Of a DNA stretch of 64,000 nucleotides, positions 1-10,684 are shown in pieces. The stretch is from NCBI RefSeq assembly GCF_003402575.1, contig NZ_BGZJ01000002.1, positions 186,001 to 250,000 of the forward strand, given 5' to 3'. The notes beneath the pieces were generated by a model. That model ran no database searches. It saw nothing but the letters and a program-made list of their open reading frames with translations, and was not told where the DNA came from. Position numbers and translations under genes: made by a program. Source of the stretch: Mesosutterella multiformis. Lineage in GTDB: Bacteria > Pseudomonadota > Gammaproteobacteria > Burkholderiales > Burkholderiaceae_F. Each line of letters opens with the position of its first letter. Within the stretch, counting starts at the first letter, position 1.

Positions 1-1503
1 GCCGACGTAATGGATAAAGGAGCCCCGATACCCATAGAAATCCGCGATCGCGTTGTGGCCGAAATCAAACCGGACTCCGATACCGCCCTCGCCAGGCGCG
101 GAAACCGTCCCTGACTGGATCAGGCGGTTATCCTTTCCGTAGGCGAAAAGAAGCCCGATACCGTGAACGCCGGAGGACGATACAGTCGTCCCTGCGGGAA
201 CGTAAATCGTGTTCCCCGAACCGTCGTTCCGGATTCCGACCGCGGCTTCGCCTGAAGCGGCGATCGGTGCTGCCTGTGTCACGGTGTTCCCGCTTCCGAA
301 CACGTGAAGACCGATCCCAAGCGTTGTCCCGTGGCTGTAGCCGTATTGATTCGTGACCGTGAGACCGTCGTTATAGATCGAGTGACCGTAGAAGAGGCTC
401 CGATCAATGTCATACCCGATATCCTGCAGCACCGCGAGCTCCGCTTCGAGGAGCATTGTGTAGTTCCGGTACCTCTGATGGCTCATGAGACTGCGTTCGA
501 GCTCAAGGTGAGAAAGCTCCGCGTAAAAGAGCGTTATTCCGTAGTCTTCGTAGAAGTAGTCCTGGTAACCATTCACCGGAATGGAGTTGCTGAAGGCGCC
601 GTTCAGCACTTCGCTCACGTGGGGCCCCCGGAAATACACCCCGGAAGTGTTGTAGGCGGAGACAAGAAACTTCCCGCTATCCTCCGGGGTCGGGGTAATG
701 GTCTCTCGCAGTTCATCCGTGCGGTACGGGGACGGGGTCAGCGTGATCACGGTGCCAGCCGCCGCCCTGACACCGGGCACGGTGGGATCGGGTCTGAAGA
801 GCTGGGCCGCCTCGTCCCAGACCATGCAGGAGTATAGGTGGGACGCGAACGGCGTCAGATTGCTCTTATCGAACCAGATCAGATCTGTTGAGAGCGTCTC
901 CGCTGTCGTGATTCCTTCATTCGGCGCGATGATGCCGAGCGAGTGTCCGAGTTCATGCACGATCACCGGCGCGAACACGGTGCCCGCCTCCTCAATAATC
1001 GGGTAGAGGTAAGGAGTCGGAGTCGCGATGTCCGACGCATTGTCAGCTTCAAAGAGGATCTGCACGCCGCGCGTCAGCTGATCCTTCGAGACAAGATCGA
1101 AGATCGGCGAGTTATAGGTGCCATCGGCGTTTTCGGAGCCTTTGATGTAGAAGGATGACGCGTTGTCATCGTGTTCCACATAAACCGCCATCCGGCCTTC
1201 TGAGGCGTAAGTCTTGCCCTGCGTCACGTATCCGAGCGCGTAGTTAAGCGCCATCTCGACCGAGTTTTTCTGATCGGCTGAAAGCGTTCCTTTCGAGGTC
1301 ACAGGGTCTGTCGCCTGGTCTCCTTTCACCGGATCCGGAGGCGTGAAAACGTCTCCCTCGTCATAAAAGTCGATCGTGAGGAGCGGCTCGCCTGAAGCCG
1401 AGTGAGCCTGAGCGGTAGTCAGCGCGAAGGCTGAAGCCGGAGCGAGAAGTGTAAGGCTGAGCGCGAGACTGAGCGCCGAGCGACGGAATTTTCGGGTGAG
1501 CAT
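1..1503 (-). CDS. secreted metzincin-like protein, probable autotransporter passenger (partial at window edge)
   Basis: This frame is open for 501 codons from an ATG at 1501-1503 to the window edge, so the C-terminus lies outside. The first about 28 residues form a signal peptide: basic start, hydrophobic LSLALSLTLLAPASAFA. Near residue 182 is the zinc-protease motif HELGHSLGI (HExxHxxG). A third histidine does not follow at the usual metzincin distance, but LSHLELERSLMSHQ near residue 345 offers a histidine and a methionine-turn-like LMS, an arrangement known from leishmanolysin-type (M8) enzymes with an insertion. After LQDIGY the chain changes to short Gly/Asn/Ser-rich repeats (GSGNTV, GSGNTI) typical of beta-helical autotransporter passengers. 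A beta-barrel domain is expected outside the window and cannot be seen. Protease activity and the transport route are inferred. Confidence 0.72.
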   Translation of the reverse strand, partial: MLTRKFRRSALSLALSLTLLAPASAFALTTAQAHSASGEPLLTIDFYDEGDVFTPPDPVKGDQATDPVTSKGTLSADQKNSVEMALNYALGYVTQGKTYASEGRMAVYVEHDDNASSFYIKGSENADGTYNSPIFDLVSKDQLTRGVQILFEADNASDIATPTPYLYPIIEEAGTVFAPVIVHELGHSLGIIAPNEGITTAETLSTDLIWFDKSNLTPFASHLYSCMVWDEAAQLFRPDPTVPGVRAAAGTVITLTPSPYRTDELRETITPTPEDSGKFLVSAYNTSGVYFRGPHVSEVLNGAFSNSIPVNGYQDYFYEDYGITLFYAELSHLELERSLMSHQRYRNYTMLLEAELAVLQDIGYDIDRSLFYGHSIYNDGLTVTNQYGYSHGTTLGIGLHVFGSGNTVTQAAPIAASGEAAVGIRNDGSGNTIYVPAGTTVSSSGVHGIGLLFAYGKDNRLIQSGTVSAPGEGGIGVRFDFGHNAIADFYGYRGSFIHYVG

Positions 1504-1650
1504 GCCGGGAACGGGATTTTTTCTGCGGAGCCTTGATCGGCTCTCTGATGTCATTATTATCGCTACCGGTTTTAATAGCTTGGCTATTTAATTTTTTCTC
1601 ATCTGTCTCTTTCCGCTTTAAAAATCAGAGAAAACGCCCTGAACCGACGT

Positions 1651-1697
1651 AAAAAAGAGGGGAGGCGCGTCTGGCATGAGCCAGGCCTCCTCCCCTT
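1651..1697 (-). terminator. terminator of the glnK-amtB operon
   Basis: On the minus strand a GC-rich stem (ggggagg paired with cctcccc, plus an inner ctggc/gccag hairpin) is followed by a run of six T. It lies just past the amtB stop codon. Confidence 0.75.
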
Positions 1698-1732
1698 AAT
1701 TTTGCGGCAAGTGATTCCAAAAAACCTTTCTG

Positions 1733-3411
<1,679 letters not shown>

Positions 3412-3424
3412 TTATCCTCGATAT

Positions 3425-3440
3425 CGCATAATCCGTGCCA
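3425..3440 (-). promoter_or_regulatory. sigma-54 (-24/-12) promoter of glnK-amtB
   Basis: The minus strand reads TGGCACGGATTATGCG. It matches the sigma-54 consensus TGGCAC-N5-TTGC, with GG and GC elements at the correct spacing and one mismatch (ATGC for TTGC). It ends about 74 bp upstream of the glnK start. Confidence 0.8.
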
Positions 3441-3490
3441 GATTTTCAAAATCCCGAAAACGCCTGTTTTTATTGGCGGGTCACCTCGGG

Positions 3491-3507
3491 TGCTCCAAAC
3501 CGGTGCA
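3491..3507. promoter_or_regulatory. NtrC-type enhancer site
   Basis: TGCTCCAAACCGGTGCA matches the NtrC palindrome TGCACC-N5-GGTGCA at 11 of 12 positions. It sits about 50-65 bp upstream of the sigma-54 site, as expected for an enhancer of a nitrogen-controlled promoter. Confidence 0.7.
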
Positions 3508-3710
3508 CAGATTCGGGTCGCGCGGGTTCCCTATCTCGGTGAATCGGCACCAAAAACTCTCACAAAATCAGATTTTAAGAATCACAGATAAATTATTGTG
3601 ATAGCGGTGATCGACGGTCCCGGCGGCTTACAGCGGTAAAAAGTGCGATAGTTAGCGAACGACAGAATTGAACCGGTTCCGAGGAACCTCAGAAAAAATA
3701 GGAGTCCGCT

Positions 3711-4178
3711 GTGGGAAAAGAGATTGAACGGAAGTTTCTCGTGAAGGGGGACGCGTGGAAAGCGCTCGCCCCTGGGATCCGTTACCGCCAGGGGTACCTG
3801 AATAGCAGCTTCGACCGCACGGTGCGTGTCCGCACGATCGGGGATCAGGGCTTCATCACGGTGAAGGGGCCGAATAACGGGATCGCGAGGCTTGAGTTTG
3901 AGTACGTGATCCCGGCGGATGATGCGAACGAGATGCTGACGGAGCTCGCCGAAAAGCCGCTCATTGAAAAGAACCGCTATCGGATTCTTCGGGGAAAGCA
4001 CGTCTGGGAAGTGGATGAGTTTCTCGGAGACAACGCGGGACTCGTCGTCGCGGAGATCGAGCTCGGAAGCGTCGATGAGCCGTTTGAGAAACCGGAGTGG
4101 ATTGGAGAGGAGGTCTCAGGCGATCCCCGCTACTACAATTCAAACCTCGTCGCCCACCCGTATTCCGAGTGGAAGTAA
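3711..4178 (+). CDS. CYTH domain protein (triphosphate tunnel metalloenzyme-like)
   Basis: A 155-residue single-domain CYTH protein, close to the usual size of the small bacterial members. The N-terminal signature EIERKF (ExExK) is the hallmark of the triphosphate tunnel fold. Further charged strands (VRVRTIG, ITVKG, LEFEYVI, WEVDEF, LVVAEIEL) supply the remaining tunnel residues. Known relatives hydrolyse inorganic tripolyphosphate or make cyclic AMP; the small bacterial ones are usually inorganic triphosphatases, and the substrate here is inferred. The start is GTG at 3711, preceded by AGGAG. It is a single gene, not part of an evident operon. Confidence 0.88.
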   Translation: MGKEIERKFLVKGDAWKALAPGIRYRQGYLNSSFDRTVRVRTIGDQGFITVKGPNNGIARLEFEYVIPADDANEMLTELAEKPLIEKNRYRILRGKHVWEVDEFLGDNAGLVVAEIELGSVDEPFEKPEWIGEEVSGDPRYYNSNLVAHPYSEWK

Positions 4179-4583
4179 GGCGGCTTTCCATATAGAAGAA
4201 CCCCGGAAGAACGCGGTTCCTCCGGGGGACCTCAGAACGGCGATGGGTGAAGTCGCTGTCTTGCTTTTTTCTGCTGAGTCAATACGTGTCTTTTGTGATA
4301 CGGGAAACGCGAAATGCGACCGCGGTTTCCTCTTCACTCTTATTAGAGCATGAGGGGGCCCGGCTGAAAAGCGGAATGTGATCGGAAATAAAACCGATAA
4401 ACCGCCTAATTCGTTCTTTTTATGGCTATTCACCGAGAATCCGCTTCCCTTCGGCCAGCCCCGGAAAATCAGCCTTCTCCGGGTGAGTTTTAAGCCGCGG
4501 AAAGCGGCGGCAGACGAAAGAATGTCACGGGTTTTTGTGTTGCGGAAAAACAACAAAAAAACCAGCTCCCGGATTCTTCCGAG
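4179..4583. other. intergenic stretch, no gene seen
   Basis: No convincing reading frame. A strong hairpin lies at about 4200-4227 (ccccgga paired with tccgggg) just after the CYTH gene. It lacks a clear T run on either strand, so its role as a terminator is uncertain. Confidence 0.5.
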
Positions 4584-4622
4584 GCAAAACAAAGCCCCCG
4601 GAGGCTTTCGCTTCCGGGGGCT
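4584..4622 (-). terminator. porin gene terminator
   Basis: A 10-bp perfect stem (AGCCCCCGGA with TCCGGGGGCT, 4593-4622) is followed on the minus strand by TTTGTTTTG, directly past the porin stop codon. Confidence 0.85.
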
Positions 4623-4664
4623 TCACTGAATCAAATCAGTGCAGGCTTTAATCTGAAGATCAGA

Positions 4665-5792
4665 TTAGAACTTGTGGACGAGGCCAGCCATCACGCCGAC
4701 GGCGGACGGGGTCTGATCCTTATCCTTCATTTCAGCCTTCTGCTGAGCGTAGGTCACGCCAGCGTAGGCGTTCGTGCGCTTCGAGAAAGCGTAGGTGTAG
4801 CCGAGAGCGGCTTCCCAGCGCTTGTACTCGTTGTCACCCTGGACTTCTTCAGCATCGCGGTAAGAGACACCGGCGATAACCGTGCCGCCGAAAGCCGGAG
4901 CCGTGGCGCCGAGGGAAATGCCCCAGCCTTCGTAGCCGAGGTTGCCCTTCTCGTCGGTGGTGCTGGTGGTGGCCGTGAATTTATCAAGACCGCCCACGCT
5001 GTTCACGAGGGTAGACTGGTTGTCGAAATAGTTCACCTGACCGTAAACGCGGACAGCCTTGAAGTCGTAGTTGCCGCCGGCGATGACGCTGAAGCCGTTA
5101 TCGACGTTCTCGGTAGCCTTGGCAACGTTCTTCCACATGGAGTAGTCACCGATCAGGCCGAACTGCGCGGGGCCGTTCTTGTAGCTCACACCGAGAGCGG
5201 CGTAACGATCGACGTCAGAGGAGTTCTCGTCACCGGTCTTCGTGCCGTCGTTCTTGAAGGAGTACTGGGCGCGGATTTCAAGACCCGAGAAGGACGGGGA
5301 AACATAGGTGAGGGAGTTGTCAATACGGCCCCAGTCGGTACCGGTCTGAGCCTTGATGCCGGCGTCGCCCCAGAGGACGGAGAACGGCGAGAAGATGCCG
5401 CCCATGGCAGCCGCGCCAGCGGTGCTGATCAGCTTGCCTTCACGGCCGGCGTACAGGGTACCGTACTTGCCAGCGACATGCACGGAAGCTTCACGGCCGA
5501 AGAGGCGGCTCATCGCCTCGGTGCCGTCATCGGAATTGAAGCCGTTTTCGAGGTTGAAGCCAACCGTCACGGAGCCGATCTTCTCATCACCGCGGAGACC
5601 CCAGCGGGAGGAGGCGGTCTGACCGGACTGTTCGGAGAACGTATCGGTCGAGGCGGTCTTGCCGTCATCAGCGCGGTAGTGGGTGTAGTTGAGGCCGGTG
5701 TCGACCACGCCGTACAGCGTCACGGACGGAGCGGCAAAAGCGGAAGCGGCGAAGGAGCCGAGCAGAGCAGCTGCGAGAAGAGTCTTTTTCAT
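4665..5792 (-). CDS. Gram-negative porin (Burkholderiales type)
   Basis: A 375-residue outer-membrane porin of the general trimeric type. It has a clear signal peptide (MKKTLLAAALLGSFAASAFA), then the mature start APSVTLYGVVDTGLNY, which is characteristic of beta-proteobacterial porins, and a C-terminal phenylalanine (LVHKF) needed for BAM-dependent insertion. Alternating hydrophobic strands and Gly/Asp/Asn-rich loops fit a 16-stranded barrel. It is monocistronic, with a strong terminator and a long AT-rich upstream region, consistent with high and regulated expression. Substrate selectivity cannot be read from the sequence. Confidence 0.95.
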   Translation of the reverse strand: MKKTLLAAALLGSFAASAFAAPSVTLYGVVDTGLNYTHYRADDGKTASTDTFSEQSGQTASSRWGLRGDEKIGSVTVGFNLENGFNSDDGTEAMSRLFGREASVHVAGKYGTLYAGREGKLISTAGAAAMGGIFSPFSVLWGDAGIKAQTGTDWGRIDNSLTYVSPSFSGLEIRAQYSFKNDGTKTGDENSSDVDRYAALGVSYKNGPAQFGLIGDYSMWKNVAKATENVDNGFSVIAGGNYDFKAVRVYGQVNYFDNQSTLVNSVGGLDKFTATTSTTDEKGNLGYEGWGISLGATAPAFGGTVIAGVSYRDAEEVQGDNEYKRWEAALGYTYAFSKRTNAYAGVTYAQQKAEMKDKDQTPSAVGVMAGLVHKF

Positions 5793-6396
5793 CTTTTCTA
5801 ACCTTTGATTGTCATCCCTTTGGAGGTACCAGAAACTAGTTCTCCCGGGATTGAATTTTTAACTACCGGGTAATTAAAGCATGAGAAAAAGATGAAGAAA
5901 AGCATCTTTTGCAATCACTTAACCGGCTTTATTCTCGGAGTCAGATGGTGTAGGGAATACATCTTATAGTTATTAATAACTAATAAACAGACACTTATGC
6001 AATTACCGGCCGTGTGTCTGAAGCACCGGGGAACCGGATTTTTCTGTTTTTTTATCTGTTGCAAAAACGCAACAGATTAAGAAAAAAACCGCGATTGACT
6101 CTGAAATGCCGGGTCAGGCGAAGACCTTCTTTCGGTCTTTCCAGGAAAAAGCGTCCGCGGCTTTCTCCCGCGCTTTTTCCGGTTTTGGATCCACCGGAAA
6201 TCCGGTTTCGGGTCGGCCTCCGGGCGTTTCCCGCGCCCCGCAATTCCCCGCCCTGCGGTGCCGGCACCCTCTCCAACTTCAGCGCCTGTTAGGAAAAAGA
6301 GACCGCGCGGCCTCTTCGATCCCGAGAACGTAAACAGGTACTCATGGAACGGTTATTCTTATTAGAGATGCATCACAGAAAAAGACCGGACTGAGA
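5793..6396. other. porin upstream region and intergenic, no gene seen
   Basis: AT-rich between about 5840 and 6100, presumably holding the porin promoter. Two hairpins follow: aagacc/ggtctt at 6121-6139 and a 10-bp perfect stem GGAAAAAGCG/CGCTTTTTCC at 6144-6180. No gene ends on either side to make them obvious terminators. No credible coding frame. Confidence 0.5.
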
Positions 6397-8019
6397 ATGG
6401 AAACGGACACCGAACGAGCGAGACGCCGATTTAACCGCGTGAAGCGTGAGACCCTGAGACGGGGAAAACGCATCGCGAAACGCGGGAAACGGGGCTTTTT
6501 TTCCATTCTCTTCAGCCGCTCGGGGCTGATCGGGGTGATGCTGCTCGCGCAGCTCATTCTTTTCCTCCTCCTCACCTTCTGGCTTCAGTCCTACACGTCG
6601 AAATACTTCCTGATTTCAGGCGCGATCGGCGGCTTTGTTGTGCTCTGCATTATCAATAGCCGTTCGGACTCCACTTCGAAAATCACCTGGCTCTTCCTCA
6701 TTCTCCTGATGCCGCTCTTCGGTATCGCGTTTTATGTCTACACGCAGACCGATATTGGGCACCGGAGGCTGAAGCGGCGCGCGGCGAAGATCATCGGGGA
6801 AACGAAGAATTCGATCCCGCAGGATCCGCGGGATCTCGACGCGCTCTCCCGCGCGGGATCTGATATCTCGGGGCTCGTGTCGTACATGAATAAGACCGGG
6901 TGCTACCCGGTGTATCGGAACGAGGGGGCGGATTATCTCCCGTCCGGCGAAGCGTTTTTCCGGTCTCTTCTTGATGACCTCTCAAAAGCCCGGCGCTTCA
7001 TCTTTCTCGAATTCTTCATTATTGATGAGGGATTCATGTGGGGGCAGGTGCTGAAGATCCTCGAGGAGAAGGTGAAGGCCGGGGTTGAAGTGCGGGTGCT
7101 GTATGACGGGACGTGCGAGTTCGCGCGTCTCCCGAGCGGCTACCCCGAGTACCTCCGGTCTCTCGGGATCCAGTGCAAGGTCTTTTCCCCGATCTACCCC
7201 TTCGTTTCCACGAAGTACAACTACCGTGACCACCGGAAGATTGTCGTGATTGACGGCGTCACCGGGTTCACGGGCGGCGCGAACTTAGCGGACGAATATA
7301 TCAACCGGATCCACCCCTATGGGCGATGGAAAGACGCGGCGATCAGGCTGCGGGGGCGGTCCGTGAAGTCACTTACGCTCCTCTTCCTTCAGATGTGGCA
7401 CGCGGACGACGGGGAGATCTTTATCGGGGATCTCCTGAAAGGCGAAGACGCCCGCGTGAATCTCATTGAAGGCGGTTTTGTCATTCCGTTCGGCGATAAC
7501 CCGATGGATGAGGAGAAGGTGGCGGAGAACCTCTATATCGACATGATTTCGCGCGCCGACCGCTATGTCTGGGTGATGACGCCGTATCTGATCCTCGATG
7601 GGGAGCTTGAGTCGGCGCTCGAATTCGCGGCCGACCGGGGCGTGGATGTCAGGATCATCTGCCCGTCGCATTCCGATAAATATCTCATTCACGCGCTCGC
7701 CCGTAACACCTACCGGCAGCTCATTCACGCCGGCGTCCGGGTGTTTGAGTGGCAGCCCGGTTTTGTTCACGCGAAGGTGATGGTCTCTGACTCCGAAAAG
7801 GCGATCGTGGGGAGCATCAATTTCGATTACCGCAGTCTTTATCACCATTTCGAATGCGGCGTGTACTGCTACCGCACGCCCTGCATTGAGGAAATCGAGC
7901 GGGATTTCGAGGCCGCGTTCCAGGACTGCGTGGAATTTACGGAAGATCGCCTGCACCGCGTGAGTCTCTTTGAACGCGGGTGCGGCGCGGTGCTGAAGGT
8001 GCTGTCTCCGCTGCTTTAA
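6397..8019 (+). CDS. cls: cardiolipin synthase (phospholipase D family)
   Basis: A 540-residue membrane-bound cardiolipin synthase, which condenses phosphatidylglycerol molecules. A basic N-terminus (residues 1-40) precedes transmembrane helices at about residues 45-68, 72-88 and 98-112. Two phospholipase-D catalytic motifs are present and intact: HRKIVVID (HxKxxxxD) followed by GFTGGANLADEY, and HAKVMVSD followed by IVGSINFDYRS. The arrangement matches ClsA-type enzymes, somewhat extended at the N-terminus, so a later start is possible. It stands alone between two intergenic regions. Confidence 0.95.
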   Translation: METDTERARRRFNRVKRETLRRGKRIAKRGKRGFFSILFSRSGLIGVMLLAQLILFLLLTFWLQSYTSKYFLISGAIGGFVVLCIINSRSDSTSKITWLFLILLMPLFGIAFYVYTQTDIGHRRLKRRAAKIIGETKNSIPQDPRDLDALSRAGSDISGLVSYMNKTGCYPVYRNEGADYLPSGEAFFRSLLDDLSKARRFIFLEFFIIDEGFMWGQVLKILEEKVKAGVEVRVLYDGTCEFARLPSGYPEYLRSLGIQCKVFSPIYPFVSTKYNYRDHRKIVVIDGVTGFTGGANLADEYINRIHPYGRWKDAAIRLRGRSVKSLTLLFLQMWHADDGEIFIGDLLKGEDARVNLIEGGFVIPFGDNPMDEEKVAENLYIDMISRADRYVWVMTPYLILDGELESALEFAADRGVDVRIICPSHSDKYLIHALARNTYRQLIHAGVRVFEWQPGFVHAKVMVSDSEKAIVGSINFDYRSLYHHFECGVYCYRTPCIEEIERDFEAAFQDCVEFTEDRLHRVSLFERGCGAVLKVLSPLL

Positions 8020-8194
8020 GGCGTCTTTGTTGCGGTATTACGACTTAGGCCGCAGTTGATTCGCGGAATCGGAATCCCGCGCGGCGCGTTTCTTTTATAC
8101 TCAACCGCACGGGCCGCCGGGGATAAAAAGGCGGCTTTGACAATCCACGGGGCCGCGGCGGAAAAAGCGGCTCCAACGCTTAATACACACAGTC

Positions 8195-8905
8195 ATGACA
8201 GTGAATTCAATCCTCAGAGCCTTCGCGCCGGCCGCGAAAGTGACGCTGCCCGTCGGAACGGGATACCTGTTCCTCGGCGCGGCGTACGGTATCTATATGC
8301 ATGTGAACGGGTTCTCCGTCTGGTACCCGGCTCTGATGGCGTGGCTGATTTACGGGGGGTCGCTCGAATTCGTCGCGGCCTCGATGCTGCTCTCCCCCTT
8401 CGCGCCGGTGACGACGTTTTTTGTCGCCTTCATGATCCAGGCTCGTCACCTCTTCTACGGCCTCGCGATGCTGGATCGCTTCAAGGGACTCGGCTGGAAG
8501 AAGCTCTATCTCATTTTCGGGATGAGCGATGAATCGTTCGCGCTCGAATTCGCGACCAAGGCCCCGGAAGGGGTCGACTCCAGCTGGTACATGATGTGGA
8601 TCACGTTCCTCGACCGCATGTATTGGCTTGGCGGCGCGGTGCTCGGAGCGACGCTTGGCAGCTTCCTCACCTTTGACACGAAGGGGCTGTCGTTCGTCAT
8701 GACCGCGATGTTTGTCGTGATTTTCCTTGAGCAGTTCCTCAAAGAAAAGCATCACTGGACCGCGTGGATCGGGTTCGGGGCGTCGCTCGGGTGCCTCGCG
8801 CTCTTTGGCCGCGACTTCTTCATGATCTCGACCATGGTGGTGATTCTGCTGCTCCTCACCGTTTTCCGGAAGCCGATTGAAGAGAAAGGAGGGTACGAGG
8901 AATGA
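8195..8905 (+). CDS. azlC: AzlC family branched-chain amino-acid exporter, large subunit
   Basis: A 236-residue polytopic membrane protein of the AzlC/YgaZ family. Recognisable segments include [14 protein letters not shown] near the N-terminus, [14 protein letters not shown], and the [15 protein letters not shown] and [10 protein letters not shown] motifs. With AzlD it forms a two-component exporter for branched-chain amino acids or analogues (YgaZH exports valine in E. coli). The stop overlaps the azlD start by 4 bp, so the two are coupled. Substrate is inferred from the family. Confidence 0.93.
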   Translation: MTVNSILRAFAPAAKVTLPVGTGYLFLGAAYGIYMHVNGFSVWYPALMAWLIYGGSLEFVAASMLLSPFAPVTTFFVAFMIQARHLFYGLAMLDRFKGLGWKKLYLIFGMSDESFALEFATKAPEGVDSSWYMMWITFLDRMYWLGGAVLGATLGSFLTFDTKGLSFVMTAMFVVIFLEQFLKEKHHWTAWIGFGASLGCLALFGRDFFMISTMVVILLLLTVFRKPIEEKGGYEE

Positions 8906-9237
8906 CGATGCCGCTTTGGGAACAAATCATCACGGTCGCGCTCTGCATCGCGGCGACGATGCTCTCCCGCTTTCTCCCCTTTATTCTCTTTTCGTCCCGC
9001 CGGCCGACTCCCCGCTACATCCAGTACCTCGGGGCGACGCTTCCGGCCGCGATTTTCGCGATGCTTGTCGTCTACTGCCTGAAGGGGGTTGATCTCTTCT
9101 CGGGCACGCACGGCCTCCCGGAATTCATCGCGATCGCGGCGACCGTCCTCCTTCACCTCTGGAAGCGGAACATGATGATCTCGATGGCGGGCGGCACCGC
9201 GGTCTACATGTTCCTCGTGCAGATGGTGTTTGTCTGA
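8902..9237 (+). CDS. azlD: AzlD family branched-chain amino-acid exporter, small subunit
   Basis: A 111-residue membrane protein with about four hydrophobic helices, the normal size for AzlD/YgaH. The motif SRFLPFILF and the [20 protein letters not shown] segment are typical. It overlaps azlC by ATGA and is followed by a strong terminator, closing a two-gene operon. Confidence 0.92.
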   Translation: MTMPLWEQIITVALCIAATMLSRFLPFILFSSRRPTPRYIQYLGATLPAAIFAMLVVYCLKGVDLFSGTHGLPEFIAIAATVLLHLWKRNMMISMAGGTAVYMFLVQMVFV

Positions 9238-9265
9238 AGCAGAGCAGAACGGTTACTATGAAAAA

Positions 9266-9301
9266 CGAAACCCCGAAAGACGTGAATCTTTCGGGGTTTT
9301 C
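9266..9301 (+). terminator. terminator of azlCD (probably bidirectional)
   Basis: The stem accccgaaag/ctttcggggt is followed by TTTT on the plus strand. T-rich sequence on the other strand could also stop the converging permease operon. Confidence 0.8.
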
Positions 9302-9439
9302 TGTCGCTGCGGGCGGGGTTTGATCCCCGGCTCCGCAGAGGCCTGCTTTTTGAGGCAGGACTTAGCCAGCAGGAGTTTAAGCCCCCGCGGTGACGCTTCC
9401 TATGTTACCAAAAAGCGAACCCGCGGGAAGCCTTTGGCG

Positions 9440-10684
9440 TTACGCCGCTTCGCCCGGCACCTGAGCGAGCGCCGCGACCTGCCGGTCACGGATCCTGAGA
9501 AGCCTGCGGCGCTCAAGGTAGAACCGGAGTGTCACGAGCATCATGAGCGCGGTGACGTAGAGGATGTATTCGCCGTAAGGCCCGATCATCTGCGACAGCG
9601 TCATCCCGCGGAACGCGAAGTCGCGGTACATCGAGTACTGCCACGTGAGCGGGAAAAGGTGCGCGAAGTACCAGCCCGTGCCAGTCAGTTCTCCCATTGC
9701 CATCGTCATGCCGCCCATGATGAAGCCGGGCGGCACCACGAAGATCATGAAAGAAGCGCCGTTTGCCGGAGTCTTGAAACTCCAGGTGATCAGCATCGCG
9801 ATGAGGCCGATCGAGAACGGCAGCATGAAGAGACTCGGGAGGTACGCGAGGTAGTTCCCCTTGAACGGCATGCAGTTAAAGAGCACAAGACCCGCCGTCA
9901 TGATCGTAACGGCCGCCGTGTACCCAAGAGCGTAGGGGATGAGCCGCGCGATCATCGCGGAGGGGCCCCGGTTCAGAATCGCGTTTTCCCACTGCCCCAT
10001 CACGTGGACACGGCCCGTCAGCATCAGGGTCGTGATGCCGAAAAAGATCCCGGAGAAGAAGTAGAGGAAGCCCGCGATCGTCACAGGGACGAGCGAATTC
10101 GTCGGGTTAAAGAGCCGGCGGATCGAGACCGTGAGCCCCGAGGAACCGGAACTCTGAGCGCTCGCGGGACCGAGCGCCTGGAGGTTCTCGGCGTTCACCG
10201 GGATCCCTTCCTGCGCCGCGATCTGGTTCAGCGACTCAAAGACCTCACCGTTCTGAGCCGGGTTCCCCATGTCGGCTTCGTAACCGATGTTGTAGGGCGT
10301 GGTGCCATTCAGCAGTCCCTTCTCAAACCCCTTCGGGATCACGATGACGCCGACCACGTTATCGTGCCGCGTGAGGTAAACCGGGTCCACCGGCGTGTGG
10401 AACACCGAGGCGATACGGATATCGCGGGATGAATCCACCGCCTGGATAAACTTCGCGCTGCGGGCCGAGTGGTCAAGATCGACCACCGCGACCGGCGCCT
10501 CAATCACGCCCATCTGGGTGAAGAGGATGCTGAAAATGAGAGCCGTGAGAAACGCGGCCATGAAGCAGAGCTTGTGGTACGGGATGAAGTGACCGCTCAT
10601 CATCGCGCTGATCTCTTCGTAGATCGAGTCCGCGATGTCGCGCCGCCACTTCGCGAATCCCGAGAGTGCGGCCTCTTTAGTCAT
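9440..10684 (-). CDS. ABC-2 type permease of an efflux system
   Basis: A 414-residue inner-membrane permease of the ABC-2 type (YhiH/YbhS-like). An N-terminal transmembrane helix (FMAAFLTALIFSILFT) is followed by a periplasmic region of about 170 residues containing VAVVDLDHS and VGVIVIPKGFEKGL. Five more helices then fill the C-terminal half. It overlaps the upstream HlyD-type gene by 8 bp, so the pair form one operon. No ATP-binding subunit is encoded beside them, so they must use an ATPase encoded elsewhere or act atypically. The substrate is unknown. Confidence 0.86.
   Translation of the reverse strand: MTKEAALSGFAKWRRDIADSIYEEISAMMSGHFIPYHKLCFMAAFLTALIFSILFTQMGVIEAPVAVVDLDHSARSAKFIQAVDSSRDIRIASVFHTPVDPVYLTRHDNVVGVIVIPKGFEKGLLNGTTPYNIGYEADMGNPAQNGEVFESLNQIAAQEGIPVNAENLQALGPASAQSSGSSGLTVSIRRLFNPTNSLVPVTIAGFLYFFSGIFFGITTLMLTGRVHVMGQWENAILNRGPSAMIARLIPYALGYTAAVTIMTAGLVLFNCMPFKGNYLAYLPSLFMLPFSIGLIAMLITWSFKTPANGASFMIFVVPPGFIMGGMTMAMGELTGTGWYFAHLFPLTWQYSMYRDFAFRGMTLSQMIGPYGEYILYVTALMMLVTLRFYLERRRLLRIRDRQVAALAQVPGEAA

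Noticed and set aside
3580-3605. A CRP-type site (TCACA..TGTGA) between glnK and the CYTH gene
   Set aside because: The half-sites are in the wrong order for CRP (TGTGA..TCACA).
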